From Erinaceus europaeus (Eukaryota > Chordata > Mammalia > Eulipotyphla > Erinaceidae), in NCBI RefSeq assembly GCF_950295315.1, contig NC_080170.1:98703971-98767970 (forward strand): a stretch of DNA of 64,000 nt, in the 5' to 3' direction. This document shows, piece by piece, positions 11,628-23,759 of the stretch. A program made the position numbers and the translations under genes. Below the pieces are notes generated by a model. It worked only from the letters and a program-made list of their open reading frames with translations, was not told the DNA's origin and ran no database searches. Each line of letters starts with the position of its first letter. The first letter of the stretch is position 1.

Positions 11628-11909
11628 TTAAATATTTATTTTATTTATTTATTCCCTTTTGTTGCCCTTGTTGTTTTATTGTTGTAGTTATTATTGTTGT
11701 TGTCGTTGTTGGATAGGACAGAGAGAAATGGAGAGAGGAGGGGAAGACAGAGAGGAGGAGAGAGAGATAGACACCTGCAGACCTGCTTCACCGCTTGTGA
11801 AGTGACTCCCCTGCAGGTTGGGAGTCGGGGTTCGAACCGGGATCCTTATGCCGGTCCTTGTGCTTTGCGCCACCTGCGCTTAACCCGCTGTGCTACAGCC
11901 CGACTCCCC
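11628..11909 (-). mobile_element. Hedgehog SINE, type 1, with TSD
   Basis: This is a full minus-strand copy with an excellent B-box (GGTTCGAACCGGGATCC read on the plus strand) and A-box region (TAACCCGCTGTGCTACAG). A perfect 16-bp TSD, GATTTTTAACTTTTTT, lies at 11612-11627 and 11910-11925. It is probably a young insertion. Confidence 0.95.
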
Positions 11910-12390
11910 GATTTTTAACTTTTTTACCTCACAAAATATATAATTCACACAGACTTTTCACCATTATAATCTCAGAAATTAATTGGAGAAAACGTGAATT
12001 ATAGACTCGACTACTAAAACCCAAGAATACTGAGATCCCCTGAGAAAGTTCTCTGAATTTATCTTGGGAGTGAAGTAATACAGTTAGTTTCAGATAGCTG
12101 TTAAGGAATGGATTAGGGCAGAGGTATATAAGCAAATATCTCTGATTTAACCATCTCCTCTATTAAATGAGGAGTTCTCAGATGCTGTGTTCTTTAACTC
12201 AGAGAGTCCTGCATACTAGCAAGGTGACTTAGAAAATACACTAAGAAGATACAGTAGAACTTCAAAATGCCTGTCCTTATCAATGAGAAGCTCTGTTGTG
12301 GGATGTACATCATTGGTAATATACTAGATGGAGAATGACTATAAAACTGAAATGTTTGGTATGTAAGAAATAAAAAAGAAGGAAGAAAAT

Positions 12391-12456
12391 AAGGAAGGAA
12401 GGAAAGAAGGGAGGAAGGAAGGAAGGAAGGAAGGAAGGAAGGAAGGAAGGAAGGAA
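12391..12456. repeat. (GGAA)n microsatellite
   Basis: There are about sixteen tandem GGAA units with a few interruptions at the left end. It is likely to vary in length. Confidence 0.95.
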
Positions 12457-12571
12457 ATTAACTGGATAACACACAAGGACCAAAACATAAAATTTACATC
12501 TTAACAGAGCAAAATGCACTTGAAAAGTTTAGAATTTAGTGGTACAAACTATAACAAAAGACTGAGAACCA

Positions 12572-12740
12572 GGGGGACAGGTGGTACTGCACCTGAATGA
12601 GCACAGGCTACAATACACAAGGACCCCAGGGTTCAAGCCTCCTGGTGTGTGTCTGTCTGTCTCTCTCCCTATATCCCCCTCCCCTCTCAAGTTCTTACTG
12701 TCTCTATCCACCAAATAAATAAAGATAATAAAAAAAATTG
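12572..12740 (+). mobile_element. Hedgehog SINE, type 2, internally deleted
   Basis: The head GGGGGACAGGTGGTACTGC and B-box GGTTCAAGCC run almost straight into GTGTGTCTGTCTGTC, so the CAGGGGGAAAGCTT body is missing. The TSD AAAAG(A/T)CTGAGAACCA lies at 12556-12571 and 12741-12756. Confidence 0.9.
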
Positions 12741-12859
12741 AAAAGTCTGAGAACCAATTAAGAAATACAGAATATTTCCTCTTTCCTAATGTTTTAGTGC
12801 TACATTAAAAAGGGCTATTTAGAGTAACTCCTTTTAGCCAATGTGTCATGCTAACAGAT

Positions 12860-13537
12860 TTTTTTAAAAATAGAAGATATTCAAAACAGATAAAAAACAA
12901 AAGCAAACCACCATTTGTAGAGTACATATAAGAATAGATATCAGAAATTGAAAAGATACTGGATTATCAATTTGAAGATGAAAAAAGAACCCTAAATATA
13001 TTTTGCTAAGGGCTCTGGTGGATAAAAAAGTCAGGGGAAAAGAAAATATGAACAATATAAGCAAAGATATGGAAATTCTAAGAATAAATAAATAAAGGTA
13101 ATATTGGAGATTAAAAACCCACTGTGACAGATATGCAGAGGATTTTGATGAGTTTATACGTAGACTGAGCACACTAATGAAATATTTGAGTATGAGCATG
13201 TCTAAGTAGAAACTTCCAAATTTAAAAAGCAAAGAAAAAGAAACACTCGGAAAAAAATAAAACAGTATACTAAAGAGTTGTAGGGGAGCTACTAAAATGT
13301 ATAATGTACACATGATATAAATATTATCAAAAGACATAACTGAAACACAAGAGACTTAGAACGTCTCCCAAACTAATATGAAACATCAAACCCAGGAACA
13401 AAAAATCTCATAGGACATCAGACATAATAAATGACACACACACACACACACATACACACAAACACACACACATCTATAGAGGACCAAGTCAAAGAGTATA
13501 GTACTTAAAGTCTTGAAGGCAAAATAAAGAGCATTAT
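12860..13537 (+). mobile_element. Old L1M relic, ORF1 region
   Basis: Several blocks follow the order of the pre-ORF1/ORF1 region of old mammalian L1s: GGAGATTAAAAACCCACTGT, ATGAGTTTATACGTAGACTGAG, GACATCAGACATAATAAATG and AAAGTCTTGAAGGCAAAATA. It is strongly decayed and has no open frame on the sense strand. It runs up to the ERV boundary at 13538, so the ERV probably landed in it. The match is from memory of the consensus. Confidence 0.5.
13434..13472. repeat. (CA)n microsatellite
   Basis: An imperfect CA run is interrupted by CATACA and CAAACA units. Confidence 0.9.
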
Positions 13538-13807
13538 TGCCCCGGCCTGCGGGGTTATCGACGGAAACCTAGGGTAGGGGGCAAGAGAATGGAGGGGACA
13601 AGAGACAGGTTTCTGATCAAGCTCTGAAAATTTTATTTTACAGCCGCATTTTAAGCACACACCATGAGGAAGTTCTGCTAAGGTAGTGGGGGGAGGGAGG
13701 TGGGTGAACAACTTTCCAAACAGCTAGATGGTAATTGCAGTTCCAATGATCAGAATGTCCGTTCACCGGTTATGTGAGAGACTTAGCTAAGGTTTTGGCT
13801 CCCGGCA
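13538..13807 (-). repeat. 3' LTR of ERV copy 1
   Basis: The LTR is bounded by TG and CA and is 270 bp long. It lacks about 20 bp near its U5 side (between CCTGTCT and CTTGTCCCC) that the copy 2 LTRs have. An AATAAA equivalent sits at about 13634 on the reverse strand. The polypurine tract lies immediately upstream in element orientation (13808-13819). Confidence 0.88.
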
Positions 13808-14064
13808 TGTCCTCCCTTTTTACAATTTAAGTGAGGCGGCAATTGAGGGTAAAAGCTAGGAATCTTATCAAGAGATAAGCAGGCATTAACCAGAGGGGTG
13901 AAGTATTGACCTGATTTCTCCCGCAGGGTAAATATAGAACTGATCTTCCCGCATCTTATACGGCTCTTGGTGTCTTTTTCGGGAGGGGAGGAAGAGCCAC
14001 TATTTCTAAGGTGAGGAAAACTCATGGCGAAGAGTTTTGATGACTGACACCAACCTCCATGCAA
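13783..14064 (-). other. 93-codon open frame between ERV env and LTR (copy 1)
   Basis: The frame starts upstream of the polypurine tract and reads into the LTR. Its counterpart in copy 2 (41100-41381) is also open and differs by one residue. It has no domain that I recognise, with many serines and basic residues and two cysteines near the end. The regional identity is about 99%, so shared openness is weak evidence for function. It could be a chance frame in a 3' untranslated segment. Confidence 0.35.
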
Positions 14065-16671
14065 ATCAGGTTTGCTTCACGGGGGACTCAGAGGTGGACC
14101 TGAGTGCTTAGCCCTGCACCCCTTACCGGTGCCCACGCCATGCCAAGGCTGGCGTGCATAAATCTGAGTTTTATGCAGCTCCTAAAAGAGGTGTGTCACC
14201 CTCAGGTTCAGCCAAGCCTCTGTCAGCCAAATCAAGTCTGTGGTAACATATTTGTAAGGGTTTCGATGCCAAGGAGTCAATTTGTTGTTTTATAAGGCCA
14301 ATAATCTTATTAAAAATAAAGGGTCCCAAGGTAATCATTAACAAAAGACTAATCAGGGGTCCCATAAGGGGCATCAAAATGTCCTAGCACGCCACCAGCA
14401 AGTCTAAGGGAAGCAGTCAGTGGATGTGATGTCCAGGGGAAGAAACAGCACGTCTGGTCCTCCGGTGGGTCAGCGCCAGCTGATGAAATTCTTCTTCTTC
14501 ATAGAAGGTCAGCTGTGGAACAAGCAAAACTAGGAGGCAAGGACCAGGTAGAGAAGAATTGACATGAAAATATAGGGTGGTGTTGTACCAAAACACAGAG
14601 GAGGTGCATACACATTAGATAAGGTTCCTTGAACATGAGGAATATTTTGAGAAAAGTGAGCAGTCAATAAACATGTAAGGATGAAGTCAGCAGTGGTAGG
14701 TCAGCAGAAAGAGAAGACTTGGATAGGCTGGTCAGGTTAGCTGGACTATATACTGCCATGGTGTCCTTTGTGGTAAGGACTTGCCAACAGGGACTGTGAA
14801 TTTTGCAAGATCAATAATGTCATCCACCATAATAAAAGGAAAACAAACATGGACATCCAGTGTTGAAAAACAGAAGAAAAAGAATATGTCTCTATGGCTG
14901 GAAGAGTGGGTGGCTTTGTCAATGAGATATAATAAATGGACAATTCAAATTTTTGTAAATATTAAAAAGGCTTAGTGTAATTACTTCATTGACTCTTTAG
15001 CCAACTGAATATTGGGGGGTGCATTCCCCTTCTTTTTTTATTTATTTTTTGAGCTTTTAATGTTCTAAAGGAAACAAAAATACATGGATTGGATGTCTAT
15101 TGAAGCAAAACAGAGCATATGACTCCTAAGGTTTTTGAGCTTTTTCTTGTTTGAGCTGTAGGCCCCATAAATTTAAAAAAGGTATCAACTGAGAAAAAAA
15201 AATGTTTTTGTTTACTAAACATGGGCAGGTGAATTACATCAATCTGCCAGAGAGCATTGGCTTTTATCAATGGGGATTAATCTTAAAAGTCTGAATAGCA
15301 GGATCTTAATTAAACAATGCAGGAGCCAGTAAAGTGCTCTCACTATGGCAGGTCAAGCGTTAAAATTTTAAGAGGCTTGTAAAAAAATTTTTAGGATATG
15401 AGTGACTTTAGGAGTCATCACACACCCATAAATAAAAAATTTAAAATGTTTAGTTTTAAATCTTACTATATGAGCAGTCACTTCTTCATGTGCAGATGTA
15501 CCTATAATTATTTACTTAGGGAGAGAACTTGTACCAAGTTAATTGATGATCTAATGGTTAGAATTAGCTTCAGTTCTTTCATATGATTTTAGAAGGCTCT
15601 TTATTAAAATATACCAATATGTTATAGAAAGTCAATACCTAATGTGTTGACATGATAAAATGTTTACCATTTTTTAGCATTATTTTAAACTGATTAGACA
15701 GTTTAAGCACACTATTATAACTTTAGTTTACTAAGATCTTTACTCATCACAAAGCTATCATGAGTAAGCATAGATATAAAACTCTTAATAGATTTTGCTC
15801 TTTAGAACTCTAATATGGCAACTTAAAAGGCTAAAATAAGACCTCATAGCTTAATTGTTCAAAGTACTAATTTTGTTAAATCAGGATTTGCCAAAACAAA
15901 TCTATCAGACAGAAGCACCATGTATTACCTTAATTTATCAAGAATAAACCTCTGACAGTGTCTTAAAACAAGCCAGATAATTTTTTGCTCTCTAAAAGAA
16001 CTGATTAAAGTTTGACATGTAGAATATGTACTCTCAAAAGCCAATTATTTGATAATTTTTGTAGTTTCTCTAAATAGGGGAGTTATCTCAGTAACAACTT
16101 TATTAGAAGGAGTAAGTCACTGTAAAAGCAAAAGTAACTAACTCATGAGTAAGATTTAAAAATCTCTTAACAAGTTTTAAAATAAAAGTTTTAACCGGAA
16201 CATTTTTGTCTATATCAGACATAAAACTCTCTTAACTTTTTACCTAGTCTCTCATGTTTTAATATCTAGAGTTCTTTTCCAGGGAAACCAGGGGCATACT
16301 TCTTGAATAAAATGTAAAAAGGTTAGCTAAAACATCTATACAGCTCTACATTAGGCTGCCCCATATTTTTTACATACCTTATTTAAATTAAACCTCATTT
16401 ATCAGAGCAAAAGCCTCTGGCGTTAGATAATTAACATAACCATTGTGTTATCTTTTACTAACCCAAGCCAGTTTTGCCTGTTTAGTTGAGAAAGTATTTT
16501 AAAAACCTTTTTTTTTTTAAATTCACTTAAACAATTTTAAGTAAAATGTTAAACTTTGTTTGTTAGGATCTTTGCTTATCACAAAGCTATCACACCCTTA
16601 GGGCAGCTATGAACAAGGGTGGGTACACAACTTAATTGATATTTCACTTTGATTTGGATAGGTAATTTAGC

Positions 16672-17141
16672 AACTAATGAATACACACTTAATACGAGTA
16701 ATTAGAGAAAAATTTTAAAAAGACAGATGTTAACAGGACAACTCACTTGGGAGGACACCTGTGTGCCCCAATACAACACACGGGAGTACTCAGCACTGGG
16801 GAGTTTTTGTGTTGTGGTCTCACTCTGTCTATGTAACTCTCTCTGAAAGAGCTAGTACACAGTAGTGTAGTCTCTGCAATGACAAAAGTAAAGAGATAGA
16901 GTTTAAATTAAAAAGAACTGTTTAAAGAGTTTAATTGGCTATATAAAATATGAAAGGCAGAGTATAGAAATCAAGAGCTCTTTTCAGCTCCATTACCACT
17001 CAGACTTGAATAAGCATGGAGCAAAGCTGTTGCCAGAACCCAGATTATCTCCTGTAAAGGGTCACTGATTCAGAGGTAACGAGCCAGGGTAATTGAGCAG
17101 GCAGGAATGGGGGAAGACACCCAAAATCTCACTGTTTTATT
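16672..17141 (-). other. LTR-like segment next to ERV copy 1
   Basis: This sequence has no match in ERV copy 2. In reverse it has a moderate GC content, a TATATAG box-like motif, an AATAAA near 17150 and a CTCGTTACCTCTGAATCAGT block. It could be a different LTR into which, or next to which, copy 1 was rearranged. The evidence is weak. Confidence 0.3.
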
Positions 17142-17153
17142 TCTCCCTTAATT

Positions 17154-17418
17154 ATATATATTCCCTTTTGTAGCCCATGTTGGTTTTTATTGTTTTAGTT
17201 ATTGTTGTTGTTGTCGTTGTTAGATAGGACAGAGAAAAATGGAGAGAGGAGGAGAAGACAGAGAGGGGGAGAGAAAGACAGACACCTGCAGACCTGCTTT
17301 ACCGCCTATGAAGCAACTCCCCTGCAGGTGGGGAGGCAGGGGGTTGAACCAGGATCCTTACCAGTCCTTGTGCTTTGCACCATGTGTGCTTAACCCGCTG
17401 CGCTACAACCCGACTCCC
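17154..17418 (-). mobile_element. Hedgehog SINE, type 1, with TSD
   Basis: A full minus-strand copy ends in the CTACAACCCGACTCCC head. The TSD TCTCCCTTAATT is perfect at 17142-17153 and 17419-17430. Confidence 0.95.
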
Positions 17419-17430
17419 TCTCCCTTAATT

Positions 17431-18249
17431 CTATCTAGGCTCTCCAAAGGTAACCTAAGCAGAAACCACAAGGAAGATGATACTGTTTTTTTTTGTTTGT
17501 TTGTTTTTTATAAACTATAGAGACAAACATTTCAGATTAAGGGATGTGTGGGCCAAAGAGAGATGGGATGTATTTATATGTATCACTCATAAGAGAATGT
17601 CATATCCCATGAATCTAAAACATTAAAAAAAAAAAAACCCTCTGATATATTTGTCAACTCTAGGGTTTTATTGCTTGTTCTTAACTTTTTGGCTCTTGTT
17701 TTTAGTAGCATCAGCAGAAATAGAAACTTTTGAGCTTGCCAAGATGCTTTTAGGGGAAAAATGTGACACCCCATCCCCATAGTGTATAGAATGCAAAAAT
17801 TCAATCTATATTGTATAAGACTTAGAAAGAAATCATCTAATTACCGGTGCAATGAAAAAAAAAAGAGTAATCAAGCAAAGAGAGAATTCCTTAATAATCA
17901 TGCTTGCTTGGCCCTATTTCTTTGTCTAGACTCCTAAAGTCTCTGAAATTTTAAATGACATATCATAAATTATTAGGACCATAAATAAATAGATGATAAG
18001 CAGATAGACAGATATAACATTCAAGATGTATATACTTATCAGGTTAAAATCACAAGGACTGTGTGGGTATAAAAATATGTCTTCTTATAATGCTCTGGGT
18101 TCTTCAAGATCAAACAATAAAAAGTCACGAAGCACTTTAATAAGATAAAACATGAAGGGTAATTTAACACCGTATGTACATTTTGTACATGGGAAGAGAT
18201 TCTGAGAAAACTCATGACACATTGTATTAGAGACCAATGACTTAAAATA
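17431..18249. other. Unclassified intergenic sequence
   Basis: Poly(T) and poly(A) runs occur near 17486 and 17624. No gene or clear repeat is visible. Confidence 0.5.
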
Positions 18250-18339
18250 AAAGGGGGAAAATAGCTTCCAGGAGCAGTAGATTCCTAGTGCAGGCACCAA
18301 GCCCCAGCAATAATCCTGGAGACAAAAAAAAAAAAAAAA
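18250..18339 (+). mobile_element. SINE type 1b, 5'-truncated
   Basis: Only the 3' extension survives: CCAGGAGCAGTAGATTCC, AGTGCAGGCACCAAGCCCC and AATAATCCTGGAG, followed by A17. Confidence 0.88.
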
Positions 18340-18464
18340 GAAGAAAGAAAAACCATGAGAAGACACCTAGTTGGTCACACAGTTTAGACAGACATGAGGA
18401 CACCTGACTCACTTAACAATGAGTAAACAACAAAAGGTAAAATAAACCTATTTTTAAAAAAAGG

Positions 18465-18605
18465 TGAAATAGCTCCTTGGGATAGTGTACTGCCATGTCT
18501 CATGTACAAACCAGATTCCAGCCTGTTCCCACCACATTGAAGGCATGAGTGGCTATTTCACTTTTTCTTTTCTCTCTGTCACTATCAAAAAGTTGAATAA
18601 AGTAG
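18465..18605 (+). mobile_element. tRNA-like SINE, type 3
   Basis: The head AAATAGCTCCTTGGGATAGT, a B-box relic (AGATTCCAGCC) and a CT-rich segment ending in CACTATCAAAAAG are visible. Confidence 0.6.
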
Positions 18606-18831
18606 ATGAAAACTCCCCATGTAAAACACGCAGAAAGAATGAGAATGAGAAAGGACTCTTTTAGTTCTCTTAAGGAAATGAAAGATGAGGTATGAAGTCA
18701 CAGACTTAGAAGACTAGTAGAGTTAGAACAATAATGAAAAGGAAATGATCAATAATGGAGTGAAACCTTTAGAAATTGACAGAAGACCTTTGTTTAGCAA
18801 AACAAAAAAATTATTTTTATTTAATTTTTTA

Positions 18832-19025
18832 AAATATTTATTTATTGGATAAAGACAGCCAGAAATCAAGAGGGGAGGGGGTGATAGAGAAGGAGAGAGA
18901 CAGAGAGACACCTGAAGCACAGCTTCACCACTCGCAAAGCTTTCCCCCTGCAGGTGGAGATGGGCGCCAGAACCAGTGTCCTATTGTAATACATGCGCTC
19001 AGCCAGGTGCAACACCACCCAGCCC
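18832..19025 (-). mobile_element. Hedgehog SINE, type 2
   Basis: The tail side ATTTATTTATTGGATAAAGA, the body CAAAGCTTTCCCCCTGCAGG and the head CACCACCCAGCCCC mark a near-full copy. Confidence 0.92.
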
Positions 19026-19071
19026 CCAACAAAAGGAATTTTAAAGACACAATTAAATAATTTTTAGCCAC

Positions 19072-19200
19072 AGGCTGGCATTTCAGGAGGTAGAGTGTAT
19101 GACTTGTACACTTAAAGCCTAGGCTCAATTTGGCACCACATATGCCAGTGATGTTTGAGTTTCTGCTTCTCTCTCTTATAAAATACTCAAATGAATCTTC
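19072..19200 (+). mobile_element. tRNA-like SINE, type 3
   Basis: The head GCATTTCAGGAGGTAGAGTG, the block GGCTCAATTTGGCACCACAT and a TCTCTCTTATAAAATACTC end are visible. Confidence 0.6.
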
Positions 19201-19244
19201 TTTTTTCAAAAGATTTTATTTGAATCACAGTGTTCAGGGAGAGG

Positions 19245-19375
19245 TTTTTAAAAGGCAAATTAAAACAGCTCAGCAGTACTCGCAGACTTCACAAACCTAT
19301 GGTCCCTGAGGCCTCAGAAGTTCACAATTCAATCCAAAGCTAAGCAGTACTCTGGTCTCTAATATAAATAAATAC
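19245..19375 (+). mobile_element. tRNA-like SINE fragment, type 3
   Basis: CAGCTCAGCAGTACTC..., a GTTCACAATTCAATCC B-box relic and a TCTGGTCTCTAATATAAATA end suggest a diverged copy. Confidence 0.5.
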
Positions 19376-19564
19376 ATTTTTAAACAAAAGAGAACTTTCT
19401 AGAATATATAAGAACTTATATTGAAGAACTAATTTACATATGTATTGAATATCTAGTATATTTTTCACATTGCAGAACAGAACCTAACAGGGATAATGAA
19501 TAGCTAAAAGGAAAAAAAAAATGGCAGAAAAAGGAAAGAAAAGTTTCTATCCTCATACTACCTC

Positions 19565-19695
19565 CATTCTTCAAACACACACATATATGTATGTACACAT
19601 ATATGCACACATTTACATATATACAACATATACTGTATATGGGTATTGATTATACCTATATATTATATGTGCTATATATATATATATACATATTC
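19565..19695. repeat. AT/AC-rich low-complexity tract
   Basis: Alternating TA, TG and CA dinucleotides run through an interrupted tract. Confidence 0.8.
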
Positions 19696-19844
19696 ATCCC
19701 AATCTATATGTCTTATCAAATAAGAAATTAAAAAACTAAGTCAAAGCTTGACAGAAGGCATCCTCACTACTTCATAGATGGGATGACTAAGTAAAAAATG
19801 TAATGGAGATGCATATATGAATCTAAAAAAGAATTGATGTTGCA

Positions 19845-19930
19845 GCCCAAAAAAATGGCTCAGTGGATAGACTGCAGGATTCATATTCTTAATACCAGGG
19901 TTCTTTATAGATGAACTCTAGTCTCTCTAT
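19845..19930 (+). mobile_element. tRNA-like SINE fragment, type 3
   Basis: ATGGCTCAGTGGATAGACTG resembles the A-box region and TACCAGGGTTCTTTATAG a decayed B-box. Confidence 0.5.
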
Positions 19931-20035
19931 TTTATAAAAAACAAACACATTATCCACATTTAAAAAAATGAGTAAGCAAAATAAGACATTATTTTGAACA
20001 GGAAGGAGATTGAGGAATATAGAAAGCCTAAAAAG

Positions 20036-20358
20036 GGGGGCCGGACAGTAGCATAGTGGGTAAGGGCACATTGCGCAAAGCGCACGGACTGGCCTAAGAA
20101 TCTCAGTTCGAGCCCCCAGCTCCCTACCTGCAGAGGGGTCGCTTCAAAGAAGTGAAGCAGGTCTGCAGGTGTCTATTTTTCTCTCACCCTCTCTGTCTTC
20201 CCCATCTCTCTCCATTTCTATCTGTCCTATCCAGCAACAATTATGGCAATAACAACAACAAGGGCAACCAAAGGGGAAAAATAGCCTCCAGGAGCAGTGG
20301 ATTTTCAGTGCAGGCACTGAGCCCTAGCAGTCACCCTGGAGACAAAAAAACAAACAAA
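20036..20358 (+). mobile_element. Hedgehog SINE, type 1b
   Basis: A full copy with head GGGGGGCCGGACAGTAGCAT, B-box AGTTCGAGCCC and the 3' extension (CCTCCAGGAGCAGTGGATTT...CACCCTGGAG) precedes poly(A). A CCTAAAAA target repeat flanks it. Confidence 0.93.
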
Positions 20359-21275
20359 CAAAAATCCTAAAAAATAACAGCCATGTTTAGATCTGCTTAG
20401 AATATACTAAATATATATGTGAATATATACATATATATGTATATATATACATACATACATATACACATATAATATATATATATATTTGAAAGATATTTCA
20501 CTAAATTTCTTTCACCACAAACTCATGGAGTGAGGGTTGTAGATCTGGACACTGATGTTGAGAGCTATGATTTGCCCAAGGTGCTGCAATTATAAAATAG
20601 ATAGTTCAAAAACAGGTCAACCTGATCCCAACACCCATAGAGAACAAATTCTGAAAAACTAGTATTTTGGATTAATTATTATGACTGAGCAAAGTGATAC
20701 AGTTAATCATACATTAAAAAATGTGCTTCCAAGTAAGAAAAAAATGTAAAATTGAGCAAGACTTTAATTTGAAATGAAGAGGTTACAAAGTACCAGGAAA
20801 AAAATTGAAAAAGCATAAAACATTGAGCTGTTGCAAGATAAGTCGCAATTATGAACTCCAAGGAAAAAGCATTTACATAGTACTTTCAAATTCATGAAAA
20901 ATATGGTTATACAAAACTTATAAATTCTTTCTAGTTTAGGTTACCTTGGTGCAGTACCAAAGATAACAACAAAGTTTTTTAAGTATTATATTTTGGCTAA
21001 TTATAAATCAGCTTTAAAGGGATCATATGCTACATTTCCTCATATGTCACTGGCTATTTCTTAATCATTATGGATCTAGTATGCTTAGGAGAGTCATCTC
21101 CTAGTGTTTGGGGTAGAAGACCAGCTACTAGTCTGTGACATAAGCAGTAGAGAAAAACAGCACGATGACTGTTGAGGGACAAGGAGTACCTGGAAGGTAC
21201 AGTAGTACTGCCCAGCAAATAAAAGTGGTTTACAGGTGTGACTTAGAAATGTGGAGGTGGGTCTTGTTTGTCTGT

Positions 21276-21322
<47 letters not shown>

Positions 21323-22250
21323 GGACCACACACTCCTATAGAATTTAGGATTTATTATTTTCATTTCATTACATCTTTAAAAGTAGCTGAACATTGGAGG
21401 ACACAAATTTGAATCATGTAACACAATACTCATACTATTTTTTTTTTTGCAGGTTAAGTAATTTGGATATAAAATTAAACTATAATATAGACACTACAGC
21501 AGTAGATGATGCAAGGTTAGGAGGGTAGGGATCTTCAACTCATTGCTCAGGGTCTTGTTGTCTTAGTTACTATTACCTTTTCCTGCATAGATGTGTCTGG
21601 GGGAAGGTTAGTCTCGGGATTTACTGAGACATCACTTTAAGAGGGCTGGGGTCCTATAGTATCACTGGCTGCTTTGCAAATGGACAGGATAAGATATACC
21701 ACAGGGGTGGGAAAGACCTTCATCAAGGCCTTGTGTTGTCTAACCAAACAGGTCTGGAATTGATCTTCTGCACATTAGGCTTTCCTATAGGAATTTGGTT
21801 AATTAACTCTTTCTTTGCCTTATCATTCTCTCTCTTTTATTTCACTGAGTAAATAAGGAAGTAAACACTCTCAAACAGTATAGGAAATAGTGTTAATTGT
21901 TTCACATTTTAGAGTTCTTAAGCAATTATATTAGACATCATTTAATGTTTACTTTTACAAGGCATTTACTTTTTTTTTTTTTAGAAATTTGGTCTAATAA
22001 AATGATCAGACACATTGATAGAGGTATAATTATCTTCACTGTGTACATTTAAAATGCAAGTTTCATATATACTATCCATGGGTGGTGAAGTCAACAGATC
22101 AACAAACTTGAAAGGTTTGTGTGCTATTTACATTAACTAGAGAGGAAGGCAGACTACCTGTAAAATCACAAGAAGAGGTGGGGGCTAGGGCATAGACAAG
22201 AGTATTGCTGTTTCCTTGGAAAGAAAAGACTTAGTAAACAGGGTTAAAAT
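20359..22250. other. Intergenic sequence with AT-rich tracts
   Basis: A TA/CA tract occupies 20405-20485. The region 21440-21800 is less AT-rich, but I recognise no gene, LTR or LINE in it. Confidence 0.5.
21278..21320. repeat. (CT)n microsatellite
   Basis: About twenty uninterrupted CT units. Confidence 0.95.
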
Positions 22251-23094
22251 GCCCTGATTAATTTTAACAGGCTCTGGAACAAAGGAGTTGTCCCTAGTTT
22301 TCTTGCATTTGGCCCTCTGCTAATTTATGTTGATTGAGAATGGTCTGAAATGTGAAACTTGAGGGGGAACAAGTTTAGGTAGGTTCATTTGCATATAAAA
22401 GACTCCTTTGCAGCTGAGACTTTACAGCCTGTGGGGATTTGCCTTTGCAAAGGTAGTGTCACCAGGATCCATATGCTCCCCCAGACAACAAAACATCAAC
22501 AATTACAGAATACAAGAATGGTTAAGGGGCCAAAAACAGTTCAGTCTCAGAAAAGATGTTGGTAAAAGGGGAAGCCTAAAAGTAGAATGATCAGCTTTGA
22601 CTTGGGAGTTTCTTTTCTTCCTAGAGAAGATCTGTTCTGTCGAGGAGGAGGAAGCATTTAGATTTACATGCCTCTGCTGTTTGCACCTGATTTTTTTTTT
22701 CACTTAGCTGGTCCTGACCTTCTTCCTTAGAAGGTAGAATTTGTATCACTTTAGCTCCTTGATGTCTCCCACATGTTCACGAGGTGCGTATGTTATTATA
22801 AATATTTCCTGTACTTTTTCTCAGATTAATCTGCTTAATACTTACTAGACATTTATCTCATTGCAAGGCACCCAAGGAGGTTCAGATGATTTTTTTCCCA
22901 TATCCATATAAGCATACTTAATGCAATTTGAAAGATTATTAAAGATACATATCTTTTATAGTTAGTAAACAAAATATAATAGCGAAAATATATATAATAC
23001 TAATCAATAAAATCATTTTAATTCTTCCACTTGGTTTTTCCCGTAGTGATCAAAACAAATTCTTGCTTCACATGAAAGTTTATATATAGATTTG
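22251..23094. other. Unclassified sequence with a TATA-like box
   Basis: CATATAAAAG at about 22392 is followed by about 300 bases of moderate GC. This could be an old LTR, but no polyadenylation signal or TG/CA ends are visible. The rest is AT-rich with nothing recognised. Confidence 0.4.
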
Positions 23095-23560
23095 TGTTGG
23101 GGGAGATAAGTCCAGATTGTTAACCCACATGATAATAGATTGGTCATACAAAAACTCAGCAAAGAATTGAAGAGAAAAGCAGGATGTTCAGCAATTTTAA
23201 GTTTTATTCAAGAAAAGTGGTAACATACTTGCTGGAGTATACATGGGAAGAGAGAGAGAAACTTGCTTACATGCTGATACTTCAGGTAGGCAGAAGGAGA
23301 TCCCCATCATGCCCCTAACATCAACTTTTATGAACTTCTAAGGTCCTGTCTTCACTTCCTTTCTAAGTCACACCTACACCTATTACCACTCCCACTTCAA
23401 ATGCAACATGTAATTCCTCCCCATTAGCAATAGGAATATGTGTGCAGGGGTGGTGCAGCAAAGTGTCTGTGTTCCAGGTGTTTTCAAGGCCTGGCTCTCA
23501 CCTTTGTTTGTCCTTACATAGGCTGACCTCAACAGATTCACAAGTATCAGGCCCAGGACA
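23095..23560 (-). mobile_element. Isolated ERV LTR
   Basis: Read in reverse, the segment begins TGTCCTGGGCC, has CATAAAAG as a TATA-like box, TTGAATAAAAC as a poly(A) signal about 145 bases downstream, and ends CCCCCAACA. These are the usual LTR landmarks. A clear TSD was not found and no internal retroviral sequence flanks it, so this is probably a solo LTR of a family different from the 36-kb provirus. Confidence 0.6.
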
Positions 23561-23561
23561 T

Positions 23562-23650
23562 AGTTCACCAAGTAGAGTGTGTATCATGCCATGCATGAGA
23601 CCTGAATTTAAACCCTGGAAATACAAGGGACCAACATGAATAATATCAGC
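23562..23650 (+). mobile_element. tRNA-like SINE fragment, type 3
   Basis: TAGTTCACCAAGTAGAGTGT...GAGACCTGAATTTAAACCCT carries A-box and B-box relics right next to the LTR. Confidence 0.55.
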
Positions 23651-23759
23651 GAAGATTCACGGACAGAAGCACCAACTTAGCAAAGACAGTAGAAGTGGAT
23701 AGTAATTGTTAGATGCAGTAGTTTTAAAGTTTTAAGTATAGTTGCTTTTCTGCTTATAG

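Larger units (their letters stand above)
13538..16671 (-). mobile_element. 5'-truncated betaretrovirus-like ERV, copy 1
   Basis: This is a minus-strand endogenous retrovirus fragment about 3.1 kb long. Read in reverse it covers an AT-rich decayed interior, a short integrase relic near 15209-15265, env remnants, a polypurine tract and the 3' LTR. It corresponds to about 38515-41645 of copy 2. Over the last 270 bases before the LTR I count only about three differences between the copies. Homology ends abruptly at about 16671, just after a GGATAGGTAA block, so the gag half and 5' LTR are missing. No retroviral frame is intact and pol is almost entirely absent. No TSD was found because the upstream end is lost. 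Confidence 0.85.

Noticed and set aside
11820..11909. tRNA-like heads with A-box and B-box as possible tRNA genes (here and in other SINEs)
   Set aside because: They do not fold as complete tRNAs, lack a proper acceptor end, and are always joined to the SINE body and tail.
12391..12456. Regular tandem units as a CRISPR array
   Set aside because: The tetranucleotide repeat has no spacers, and the genome is mammalian.
12864..13337. 157-codon hydrophobic open frame on the minus strand
   Set aside because: It is antisense to an A-rich L1M relic, so poly(Phe/Leu/Ile) composition is expected. There is no domain, retrogene tail or promoter.
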